Below are positions 1 through 5,335 of a DNA stretch of 5,886 nt, piece by piece; within the stretch, counting starts at the first letter, position 1, and each line of letters starts with the position of its first letter. The translations under genes and the position numbers were made by a program. This DNA comes from Chloroflexota bacterium (lineage in GTDB: Bacteria > Chloroflexota > Limnocylindria > Limnocylindrales > CSP1-4), in the NCBI GenBank assembly GCA_027346765.1, contig DAIERN010000094.1:1-5886 (forward strand), in the 5' to 3' direction. The notes below the pieces were generated by a model. That model saw nothing but the letters and a program-made list of their open reading frames with translations, searched no databases and was not told where the DNA came from.

Positions 1-223
1 CGCGTTCTGGGCGATCACCATCGGCAACAACATCGCGTCGTACGTGCCGTTGCTGTCGCGGCCTTCACAGCTGCTCATCTTTGGCGGCATCGAGGTGTCG
101 CAGAACACCCTGCTGCGCTTCTACGTGCTGCACGTGATCCTGTTGCCGCTCACCGCGGCGGTCTTCCTGGCCGTCCACTTCTGGCGGATCAGGAAAGATG
201 GTGGAATTTCAGGGCCGCTCTAG
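1..223 (+). CDS. Cytochrome b N-terminal half, b6-like (3' end only)
   Basis: This is the last 73 residues of a diheme cytochrome b subunit, the quinol-oxidising membrane core of a bc/b6f-type complex; the reading frame enters from the left edge at base 2. The segment contains RFYVLHVILLPL followed by AVHFWRIRKDGG and ends in ISGPL before a TAG stop, closely resembling helix D and the C-terminus of cytochrome b6. The two helix-D heme-ligand histidines (fragment residues 44 and 59) have 14 residues between them, the b6-type spacing rather than the 13 of mitochondrial-type cytochrome b. The protein stops after helix D, so the C-terminal half must be a separate subunit, and it is encoded 15 bases downstream. 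The first histidine pair and the rest of the gene lie outside the window. Confidence in the family is high; petB-like or qcrB-like naming is left open. Confidence 0.93.
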   Translation, partial: AFWAITIGNNIASYVPLLSRPSQLLIFGGIEVSQNTLLRFYVLHVILLPLTAAVFLAVHFWRIRKDGGISGPL

Positions 224-238
224 AGATATGACGCACCG

Positions 239-898
239 ATGACCGACGAGAAGAAGTCCAACCTTCCCGCCCCCGCTCCCGCCACGCCGGCGTCGGCTGC
301 GCCCGCGGAGAAGACGCGCTCGACTTTGCCCGCCGCGCCACCTGAACGGCGCACGACCGAGATCGACAAGCAGCGCGTGCCTATGGCCGCCAAGCCCTAC
401 CGCCTGCTCGCGCTGGTCAAGCAGGACGCCGTCGTCCGTGTACAGAAGGAACCTGACGACACGGTCATGACCTGGCCGCACCTGCTCTCGATCGAGTTCT
501 TCGCCGCCGCAGTAATGAGCGTCTTCCTGCTGCTGATGGGCCTGTTTGTCAACGCGCCGCTCGAGGAGCTGGCCAACCCCATCGCCACGCCCGCCGTCGC
601 CAAGGCGCCGTGGTACCTGGTCGGTATCCAGGAGCTGCTGGCGTACTTCCACCCCACGGTTGCCGGCGCCATCCCGATCCTCACGATCTTCATCGCCATC
701 GGTGCGATCCCGTTCATGGATCGTGGGCCGCGCGGCGACGGTGGCTCACCTCGCCCGGCCGACCGCAAGCTGGGCATCATGATCTTCACCCTGTTCTGCG
801 CCGCGGGTCTCTTCATCACGTTCCTGGGCGCGTTCTTCCGCGGCCCGGGCTACGGCTACACCGTGCCGTGGGAAAACGGTTTGTGGTTTGCACTATGA
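239..898 (+). CDS. Cytochrome b C-terminal half (subunit IV-like)
   Basis: This 219-residue protein completes the split cytochrome b and would form part of the quinol-oxidation (Qo) site in the membrane. Three hydrophobic segments are visible at about residues 82-104, 135-159 and 178-200, matching helices E, F and G of subunit IV. The stretch LANPIATP then KAPWYLVGIQELL (about 111-134) aligns with the ANPxATP...PEWY region; here the Qo motif reads APWY, so the usual glutamate is replaced by proline. The first ~55 residues are a Pro/Ala-rich, probably disordered cytosolic tail not found in the short classical subunit IV. A shorter start at Met49 (base 383) is possible, but the ATG at 239 sits just 15 bases after the upstream stop and is preferred; no strong Shine-Dalgarno is seen for it. 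The C-terminus FFRGPG...VPW follows helix G. Same operon as the Rieske gene. Confidence 0.9.
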   Translation: MTDEKKSNLPAPAPATPASAAPAEKTRSTLPAAPPERRTTEIDKQRVPMAAKPYRLLALVKQDAVVRVQKEPDDTVMTWPHLLSIEFFAAAVMSVFLLLMGLFVNAPLEELANPIATPAVAKAPWYLVGIQELLAYFHPTVAGAIPILTIFIAIGAIPFMDRGPRGDGGSPRPADRKLGIMIFTLFCAAGLFITFLGAFFRGPGYGYTVPWENGLWFAL

Positions 899-997
899 CC
901 TTCCTCCGCAGCTCCCGCTGCTGCGCGCGACAGTGGTCCAGCCCCGACGAATCGTCGGTGCTGTCCCGTCGCTTGCTCCTGTTCTCCTTTTCCTCGC

Positions 998-1001
998 GGA
1001 G
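998..1001 (+). promoter_or_regulatory. Ribosome binding site of the Rieske gene
   Basis: GGAG stands 8 bases before the ATG at 1010, a good Shine-Dalgarno spacing. It supports that ATG as the start. The frame upstream is open back to base 899 but holds no ATG, GTG or TTG, so a longer protein is not expected. Confidence 0.6.
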
Positions 1002-1009
1002 CGTCACTA

Positions 1010-1678
1010 ATGGGTAATTGGCGGTTAGCCCGCTGGCAGGAGCCGCGCACGCTCACGCGCGACGTGCTGCGCGAGATGCGCCAGGGCCGACCAGCCGGCT
1101 TGTCGCGGCGCACCCTCATCCGTCGCTCCATCGGCGCGGGCGTCGGGCTCTGGCTGATCGAGGTCACCGGCGGGCTGCTCGGCTTCCTGTGGCCCAACCT
1201 GTCCAAGGGCTTTGGCGGCCAGATTCAGCTGGGCGACATCGCCACAGTCGGTGACAACCAGGCCGTCAACGGCACTTCACTGTCCGGTGGCGCGCCTGCG
1301 TATTTCTCACAGGCGCGAACCTACGTCCAGCTGATCGACCCCTCGCGCGGCTTTGCCGACGGCACCTCGACCGACGGGGACGGGCTCAACACCAACGTGC
1401 GGACGCTGTACCAGCGCTGCCCGCATCTGGGCTGCAAGCCTAACTTCTGCACGATCAACTACTGGTTCGAGTGCCCCTGCCACGGCTCGCGCTACGACCG
1501 CCTGGGTATCAAGATCCGCGAGCTGGGCCCGGCGCCGCGGAGCATGGATCGCTTCGCGCATACGGTCAAAGATGGCGTGCTGACGGTGGATACGTCCAAG
1601 CTCACCCTTGGTCCGCTGCCGGTGTCGCTGGGCCAGCCGGGTCTGATCCCGCCGCGCTCCCCGCAGGGCTGCATCTAG
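1010..1678 (+). CDS. Rieske [2Fe-2S] iron-sulfur protein of the bc-type complex
   Basis: A 222-residue Rieske subunit that accepts an electron from quinol at the Qo site and passes it to the c-type cytochrome. The N-terminus carries SRRTLIRRS (about 32-40) followed by a hydrophobic segment (about 41-61), a twin-arginine-like signal anchor as expected for a cofactor-loaded exported Rieske protein. Box I is CPHLGC (Cys137, His139, Cys142) and box II is CPCHGS (Cys155, Cys157, His158). By family rules, Cys137, His139, Cys155 and His158 bind the cluster and Cys142-Cys157 form the disulfide. A further cysteine, Cys147, lies between the boxes, and Cys221 is next to the C-terminus; both are uncommon. 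GPAP follows box II at about 173-176, the usual Pro loop. The gene lies 111 bases after the cytochrome b half and 3 bases before the cytochrome c gene, so it is surely in the same operon. Confidence 0.95.
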   Translation: MGNWRLARWQEPRTLTRDVLREMRQGRPAGLSRRTLIRRSIGAGVGLWLIEVTGGLLGFLWPNLSKGFGGQIQLGDIATVGDNQAVNGTSLSGGAPAYFSQARTYVQLIDPSRGFADGTSTDGDGLNTNVRTLYQRCPHLGCKPNFCTINYWFECPCHGSRYDRLGIKIRELGPAPRSMDRFAHTVKDGVLTVDTSKLTLGPLPVSLGQPGLIPPRSPQGCI

Positions 1679-1681
1679 CCG

Positions 1682-2911
1682 ATGAGCGACGAGAACACCG
1701 GGCGCGACCTGGTGCCGCGGCCGGAAGAGCCGTCGAGCGCTGTCGCGCCACGCGAACCGCAGGTACCCACCACCGCCGCATCAGCTGAGGTGCGCTTCTC
1801 GGCAGGCGAGCAGGCGCACACCGTTGGCCTGACTGAGCAGCGCGCCACCCAGATCGTCAAGCAGAGCGGCAACGCGCGGATGATCGCCTTCCTCGCGGCG
1901 CTGCTGATCGTGCTCTTCATCCCGCTTTACTGGCTGTACGACATCGGCCTGCCGGTAGTCGGCTTTGGCGGCCGGCTCCAGAGTGAGACGCAGGACCAGT
2001 ACGTGACCGACGTGTCACGCGGCTACGCCCTATTCCTCGCCAACTGCGCGCGCTGCCACGGCCCGCAGGGCAAGGGCGGCGTGGGCCCGCCGTTGAACGA
2101 CCAGGCCAAGCTGTACAACGTGCTGACGGCCACGGGCGCGTCGGGCAGCGGCCACCTGAACCCTGACTACATCCGGTCGGTCCTGACCGAAGGCGGCCGC
2201 ATCGTGTGCGGCGATCCCAACAGCGTGATGCCCGCCTGGCTGCAACCCAAGGGCCCGCTCAATTACCGCGAGCTGGAAGACATCATCAAGTTCATCACCG
2301 CGAGCAAGGACACCAAGTTCACTTATCAGCCCGCGCATGTGCTGCCGCCGGCGACGGTGCCGCCGCCGGTGAATGAAGAGGGCTGGCGCGATCCCAGCTA
2401 CTCACCGCCGCCAGACGCCACGCCCGTGCCTGCCTGCTGGCGCGCACCCGCTGCTACCTCTGCCCCCAGCACGCCGGCCCCGGTGACCAGTCCGGGCACG
2501 GTCGCCAACCCACGCGTCATCGAGCTCCACGCAACAGGCAGCCTGACTTGGACTGACGCCGCCGGCGCCCAACTGAGCCAGATCGCGGTAGTGCAGGGCG
2601 AGACGATCACTTTCCACGTGATCAACGATGCCGGCTTCGACCACAACTTCCATATCGGCGGAGCGACCGAGCTCTCCACGGCGTCGGCGACCACCGACCT
2701 GCCTGGCATCGCTCCGTGGTCGTCGGGCGAACAGGACTTCACCTGGACGGTTGAGAACCTGCCCGCCCAGCCGCAGTTCGCATGCACTCTCGCCGGCCAC
2801 TACCAGTCCATGCACGGCGATTTCGTCGTCCAGGGTTCAGGCGGAGGGTTGGGCTCGCCCGCACCGTCGGCCGCGGCTTCGCCCGCACCCTCACCGTCGG
2901 CCGCCCCCTGA
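1682..2911 (+). CDS. Membrane-anchored monoheme cytochrome c fused to a cupredoxin domain
   Basis: A 409-residue redox protein, probably the electron exit subunit of the complex in place of cytochrome c1 or f. Order: a polar Pro-rich N-terminal tail (1-65, probably cytosolic); one membrane helix (about 67-86); a class I cytochrome c domain (about 110-210) with heme motif CARCH (Cys122, Cys125, His126) and likely axial Met183 in SVMPAW; a Pro-rich linker (about 218-275); a cupredoxin domain (about 276-384); and a Ser/Pro/Ala tail (385-409). In the cupredoxin, His321 in FDHNFHI and Cys368, His373, Met377 in CTLAGHYQSM are the expected type 1 copper ligands. The C-x4-H-x3-M spacing is that of azurin; auracyanin, from memory, has one more residue before Met. 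Heme and copper would both sit on the outer face. The start is 3 bases after the Rieske stop. The domain calls are firm; the electron path is inferred. Confidence 0.92.
   Translation: MSDENTGRDLVPRPEEPSSAVAPREPQVPTTAASAEVRFSAGEQAHTVGLTEQRATQIVKQSGNARMIAFLAALLIVLFIPLYWLYDIGLPVVGFGGRLQSETQDQYVTDVSRGYALFLANCARCHGPQGKGGVGPPLNDQAKLYNVLTATGASGSGHLNPDYIRSVLTEGGRIVCGDPNSVMPAWLQPKGPLNYRELEDIIKFITASKDTKFTYQPAHVLPPATVPPPVNEEGWRDPSYSPPPDATPVPACWRAPAATSAPSTPAPVTSPGTVANPRVIELHATGSLTWTDAAGAQLSQIAVVQGETITFHVINDAGFDHNFHIGGATELSTASATTDLPGIAPWSSGEQDFTWTVENLPAQPQFACTLAGHYQSMHGDFVVQGSGGGLGSPAPSAAASPAPSPSAAP
2855..2904 (+). repeat. Coding repeat in the Ser/Pro/Ala tail
   Basis: TCGCCCGCACC occurs at 2855-2865 and again at 2879-2889, and CACCGTCGGCCGC occurs at 2862-2874 and 2892-2904. 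They encode the repeated SPAPSAA / SPAPSPSAA tail of the cytochrome-cupredoxin protein. This looks like local duplication within a low-complexity, probably disordered end. Confidence 0.7.
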
Positions 2912-4410
2912 TGGCCCAGTACGCGCTCCCGCCCGGAGCTATTCGGCGGCGGACCGTCTTTGGTCTGCTCGACGCCGACAGCTGGAAGTGGGCCTCGATC
3001 AAGGCCATGTTCTGGTTCCTGCTGGTCATCTTCCTGCAGGGCTACGTGCCTGACCGCGCTTATTACTTCACCGTGTCACCCACCGTGGATCTGGGCTTCA
3101 ACGCGATCAGCCCCGTCAACCTCTGCCCGGCCGAGAACGACCGCGGCGACCGTAAGATGCCCTGCCCCGTGCCCGCCGGCGCGATCCTTCCGTGGGACGC
3201 GAGCCCGCCTGAGCTGGCGCTGCCTGAGGGCCGCACGAGCGCGCTTGTCTACACCAGCGGCTCGACGCTGTACCTGATCGGGGGCGAGACGGCGTCTGGG
3301 GCGACGGCGAGCGTGATCTCCACGGACGTGAGCGAGGACGGCAACCTGTCCATCTGGACCGACGCGCCCGCATTGCCGTCGCCGCGCAGTCATGCGACCG
3401 TGCTCAATCTGGCGGGCGTGCCCTATGTGATTGGCGGCCTGGACGCGAGCGGCCAACCCACCCAAACGGTTTACGTGGGGACGATCGACCAGGGCAACCT
3501 CACCGGCTGGACTGAATCGGCTGATCTGGCGCTCCCCGTGGCGCTCAGCGACGCCGTCGGCACTTCAACCGCAGGCGGCCTGTACCTTTTTGGCGGCCGC
3601 ACGGCCGACGGGCTGTCGGACAAGGTCTGGCTCAATGCCCTCGACGCCACGACGGCCAAGCTGGGCACGTGGGTGGAGCAGACCCAGCTCGTCCTGCCTG
3701 AGCCGCGTGCCGAAGCGACGATTGCCAACACCGGCGCGTCGGTCTACATCCTTGGCGGGGTCGGGCCCAACGGCGTCACCAACCTCGTCTACTACCTGGG
3801 CCTCGACACAAAGGGCCTGCCCGCGATCAACGCCAAGACGCAGCTGCCGTTCGGCTGGGGCGTGTCCGTCAACCAGTCAGCCTCAGCGGCCCTGCCTGAG
3901 CCGCGCGCCGGCGCCACGACCTTCGTCAATTCCGGCGCCATCTGGGTGTTGGGCGGCCGCGGCTTCGATAACAAGGTCACCAACACCGCCTGGTGGGCCG
4001 TGCCCAACTCGGCCGACGGCACGATCTCGCGCTGGTCCGATCTTGACCCGACTGACCTGCTCGAGCCGCGCACCGGCGCCAGCGTCGCCGCCATTGGCTC
4101 GCACGTCTTCGTGACCGGCGGCGCCAACGACACGGGCCTGCTCAATACGTCGTTGCGGTCCGACCTCGCGCCGCGCTCGCCGTACTTCCGCCTGGGCCTC
4201 TTCGGGGTGACCGTGCCGGCGCTGTCCATCAAGGGCGAGATCGGCCAGCAGCTGGGCTACATCATCGCGGGCTCAGCCTCCCTGGGTAACCTCGTGCTCC
4301 TGATCATCATCGGCTGGATGTACTCGCACAAGCCAGAGACGTTCCGCTTCTTCCGCTTCATCACTCGCGGCCGCTTCCGGCCCCCGCCGCAGGACGACTA
4401 CTCGCCCTAG
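2911..4410 (+). CDS. Membrane-anchored Kelch-repeat beta-propeller protein
   Basis: A 499-residue protein of unknown role. Residues 1-30 are basic (RRR at 12-14), followed by a membrane helix (about 31-46), a short region with Cys72 and Cys85, six Kelch-like repeats, a second membrane helix (about 448-470) and a basic tail. The glycine pairs of the repeats lie at residues 124, 175, 228, 282, 348 and 403, each after a hydrophobic strand such as LYLIGG, PYVIGG, LYLFGG or VYILGG. Most are preceded by a tryptophan and an LPxPR-like motif (PSPRS, PEPRA twice, LEPRT). Charge distribution predicts both ends in the cytosol and the propeller outside. No heme, copper or iron-sulfur motif is seen. The ATG overlaps the stop of the cytochrome gene (TGATG), which implies translational coupling and a linked function. 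A longer start at 2782 would run 129 bases into the cytochrome gene and gives an Arg-rich, unlikely N-terminus. Docking or structural subunit is inference only. Confidence 0.88.
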   Translation: MAQYALPPGAIRRRTVFGLLDADSWKWASIKAMFWFLLVIFLQGYVPDRAYYFTVSPTVDLGFNAISPVNLCPAENDRGDRKMPCPVPAGAILPWDASPPELALPEGRTSALVYTSGSTLYLIGGETASGATASVISTDVSEDGNLSIWTDAPALPSPRSHATVLNLAGVPYVIGGLDASGQPTQTVYVGTIDQGNLTGWTESADLALPVALSDAVGTSTAGGLYLFGGRTADGLSDKVWLNALDATTAKLGTWVEQTQLVLPEPRAEATIANTGASVYILGGVGPNGVTNLVYYLGLDTKGLPAINAKTQLPFGWGVSVNQSASAALPEPRAGATTFVNSGAIWVLGGRGFDNKVTNTAWWAVPNSADGTISRWSDLDPTDLLEPRTGASVAAIGSHVFVTGGANDTGLLNTSLRSDLAPRSPYFRLGLFGVTVPALSIKGEIGQQLGYIIAGSASLGNLVLLIIIGWMYSHKPETFRFFRFITRGRFRPPPQDDYSP

Positions 4411-4428
4411 CGCGCGCGAACCCCGCGT

Positions 4429-4473
4429 CCGCTCGCTCGATCTCCCCATTCCGCTCGCTCGAATCTCCCCATT
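4429..4473 (+). repeat. Tandem direct repeat, 22 and 23 bp
   Basis: Two adjacent copies (4429-4450 and 4451-4473) each begin CCGCTCGCTCGA and end TCTCCCCATT; the second has one extra A in the middle. There is no gap between them, which points to a simple local duplication. Confidence 0.85.
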
Positions 4474-4474
4474 T

Positions 4475-4490
4475 GGACGCGCGCGCGTCC
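4475..4490. repeat. Perfect 16-bp palindrome GGACGC-GCGC-GCGTCC
   Basis: GGACGCGCGCGCGTCC equals its own reverse complement. As RNA it would form a 6-bp stem with a GCGC loop. It lies about 65 bases after the Kelch stop and could belong to the transcription end of the operon. Confidence 0.7.
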
Positions 4491-4524
4491 CGCCGTCACG
4501 CGTTCCGGCACTTCAGCCCTCAAT

Positions 4525-4550
4525 TGCGGCGGCTTTCCGCCCCCGCCGCA
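4525..4550. repeat. GC-rich hairpin, 8-bp stem
   Basis: TGCGGCGG (4525-4532) pairs exactly with CCGCCGCA (4543-4550) across a 10-base loop. A competing 5-bp stem GGCGG/CCGCC with a CTTT loop uses 4528-4541. No T tract follows on either strand. Confidence 0.5.
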
Positions 4551-4584
4551 CGCGCCCTCGTCCCAATGAGCGAAACCGGGCCCG

Positions 4585-4596
4585 AATCCGCGGATT
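4585..4596. repeat. Perfect 12-bp palindrome AATCCGCGGATT
   Basis: The twelve bases equal their own reverse complement. The site is symmetrical with no spacer, so it could be a protein-binding site, but it lies between convergent genes where no promoter is expected. Its role is unknown. Confidence 0.5.
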
Positions 4597-4599
4597 GCC

Positions 4600-4615
4600 G
4601 GACGCCCCAGCGTCC
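4600..4615. repeat. Hairpin GGACGC-CCCA-GCGTCC
   Basis: A 6-bp perfect stem with a 4-base loop. The stem is identical to that of the palindrome at 4475-4490; only the loop differs (CCCA against GCGC). The shared stem shows that the two are copies or have been kept alike. Confidence 0.7.
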
Positions 4616-4628
4616 AAATGACTGGAAA

Positions 4629-4660
4629 CGCGGGCCCGGACTGGCCCGCTCTGGCCCGCG
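4629..4660 (+). terminator. Possible terminator hairpin for the respiratory operon
   Basis: CGCGGGCC at 4629-4636 can pair with GGCCCGCG at 4653-4660 (8 bp), or its last seven bases with GGCCCGC at 4643-4649 (6-base loop). CTGGCCCGC is directly repeated at 4641 and 4651, giving the two alternatives. The stem is very stable, but no T tract follows, so intrinsic termination is only a suggestion. Confidence 0.25.
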
Positions 4661-4847
4661 CTAGATGAGCAAATTCCACGGTGGCGACGGTTAGTCGGGT
4701 AAGGTCCCATACGACGCTCGGCCTTGAGCGTGGATCCGCGGCGCCTCATCGCCTAATTCGCAACTCCGTTGCAGTTGGCGTGACTAGCTGCCGAGCGAAC
4801 CAAGTTAGCCGTTGTCACGCTGCGACTTGATCAGGTTGCCCCGCCGA

Positions 4848-5282
4848 TCAGGCGCGGCCGCCCTCGCCCAGCTCGGTCAGCGGCTGGCGGGAGTCGAAGC
4901 CCTTGTCCACCTCGTGCCACCAGTTGATCGAGTCGCCTTCGCCCATGCGCCAGCACAGCCAGATGGGCCGGCCGCTGGCCAGCGCCGGGAAATCGATCAG
5001 TCCGGTGTTGATATCGCGCAGCGTGACGCCCCACTCGTCGATCTGACTGACCGCGTACTGCATCCGCCGCACGGCCAGGCGCTGCTCGCGCTGCATCTCG
5101 GCCAGCTGCTCGGCGTGCTCCGCCGAGCCGTTCGACTTCTGGCCGCGCTCGATCTCCGGCTGCAGCGCGGCCACCCGGTCGCGGTCGGCCTTGAGCTGCT
5201 CGAGCAGCGGCTGAACGCTGGCCAGTAGCTCATTGGCCTCGTCGAGCCCGAAATAGCGCGCCATCACCCGCGATTTTCGCAT
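4848..5282 (-). CDS. DUF2203 family protein
   Basis: A 144-residue protein of the DUF2203 family, whose function is not established. It shows the family pattern: an N-terminal RYFGLDEANELL (from residue 9), a charged, probably coiled-coil helical part with many Glu, Gln and Arg (about 15-75), then WGVTLRDINTGLIDFPAL, PIWLCWRMGE and WWHEVDKGFDSRQPL (about 84-134). No signal peptide or membrane segment is seen, so it is probably cytosolic. The start at 5282 gives six extra residues (MRKSRV) before a second Met at 5264, which begins MARYF and fits the usual family start better. Neither has a clear Shine-Dalgarno. It is convergent with the respiratory operon and divergent from the lipoprotein gene, so it is likely transcribed alone. 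No functional link to the oxidoreductase is apparent. Confidence 0.88.
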   Translation of the reverse strand: MRKSRVMARYFGLDEANELLASVQPLLEQLKADRDRVAALQPEIERGQKSNGSAEHAEQLAEMQREQRLAVRRMQYAVSQIDEWGVTLRDINTGLIDFPALASGRPIWLCWRMGEGDSINWWHEVDKGFDSRQPLTELGEGGRA

Positions 5283-5300
5283 CCGGGCGATTTGGCACTC

Positions 5301-5318
5301 GCGTCGCCTTTGCGACGC
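5301..5318. promoter_or_regulatory. Inverted repeat in the divergent promoter region
   Basis: GCGTCGC (5301-5307) and GCGACGC (5312-5318) are exact reverse complements separated by CTTT. The repeat occupies the middle of the 53-base space between the two divergent starts, where an operator for both genes could lie. A hairpin at the RNA level is equally possible. Confidence 0.4.
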
Positions 5319-5322
5319 CGCC

Positions 5323-5328
5323 TAGCAT
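5323..5328 (+). promoter_or_regulatory. Possible -10 box TAGCAT for a leaderless lipoprotein mRNA
   Basis: TAGCAT fits the TANNNT pattern and ends 7 bases before the ATG at 5336, the distance expected if transcription began at the start codon itself. No purine-rich ribosome binding site is seen there. The best -35-like hexamer, TTGGCA at 5292-5297, is 25 bases away, too far for a standard spacer, so this is weak. Confidence 0.25.
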
Positions 5329-5335
5329 CTGCGTC

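Larger units (their letters stand above)
4470..4620. repeat. 11-bp inverted repeat enclosing a hairpin-rich segment
   Basis: CATTTGGACGC at 4470-4480 is the exact reverse complement of GCGTCCAAATG at 4610-4620, about 130 bases apart. Each arm is also half of a local hairpin with the stem GGACGC/GCGTCC. The arrangement could be a folded RNA, a pair of palindromic repeat units or the ends of a small non-autonomous element. No target-site duplication is evident outside the arms and there is no transposase. Confidence 0.55.
4411..4847. other. Convergent intergenic region rich in palindromes, no gene seen
   Basis: This 437-base stretch lies between the end of the Kelch gene and the end of the - strand DUF2203 gene. 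It contains no open frame with a recognisable protein and no tRNA-like cloverleaf. It does contain a tandem repeat, several perfect GC-rich inverted repeats (listed separately) and weaker hairpins at 4714-4731 (ACGCTC/GAGCGT, 6-base loop) and 4760-4772 (GCAAC/GTTGC, 3-base loop). As a convergent region it should hold terminators for both sides, but none of the hairpins has a clear T tract. Confidence 0.7.

Noticed and set aside
2782..2910. 43-residue N-terminal extension of the Kelch protein from an upstream ATG
   Set aside because: It overlaps the cupredoxin end and tail of the cytochrome gene in another frame and encodes an Arg-rich run before the natural start at 2911, which overlaps the upstream stop as expected in an operon.
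3431..4114. 227-codon frame inside the Kelch gene
   Set aside because: It is a frame-shifted reading of the Kelch repeats rich in Arg, Ser and Pro, and the repeats themselves are clear in the main frame.
4473..4664. 63-codon + strand frame in the convergent intergenic region
   Set aside because: It is Arg/Pro-rich, resembles no family, has no ribosome binding site and is made largely of the hairpin sequences.
4660..4847. Possible tRNA or small RNA gene
   Set aside because: Only short isolated hairpins are present; there is no cloverleaf and no TTCGA-type T-loop.
4812..5228. 138-codon + strand frame opposite the DUF2203 gene
   Set aside because: The - strand product matches a known family across its length; the opposite frame is open only because of the GC-rich codon pattern.
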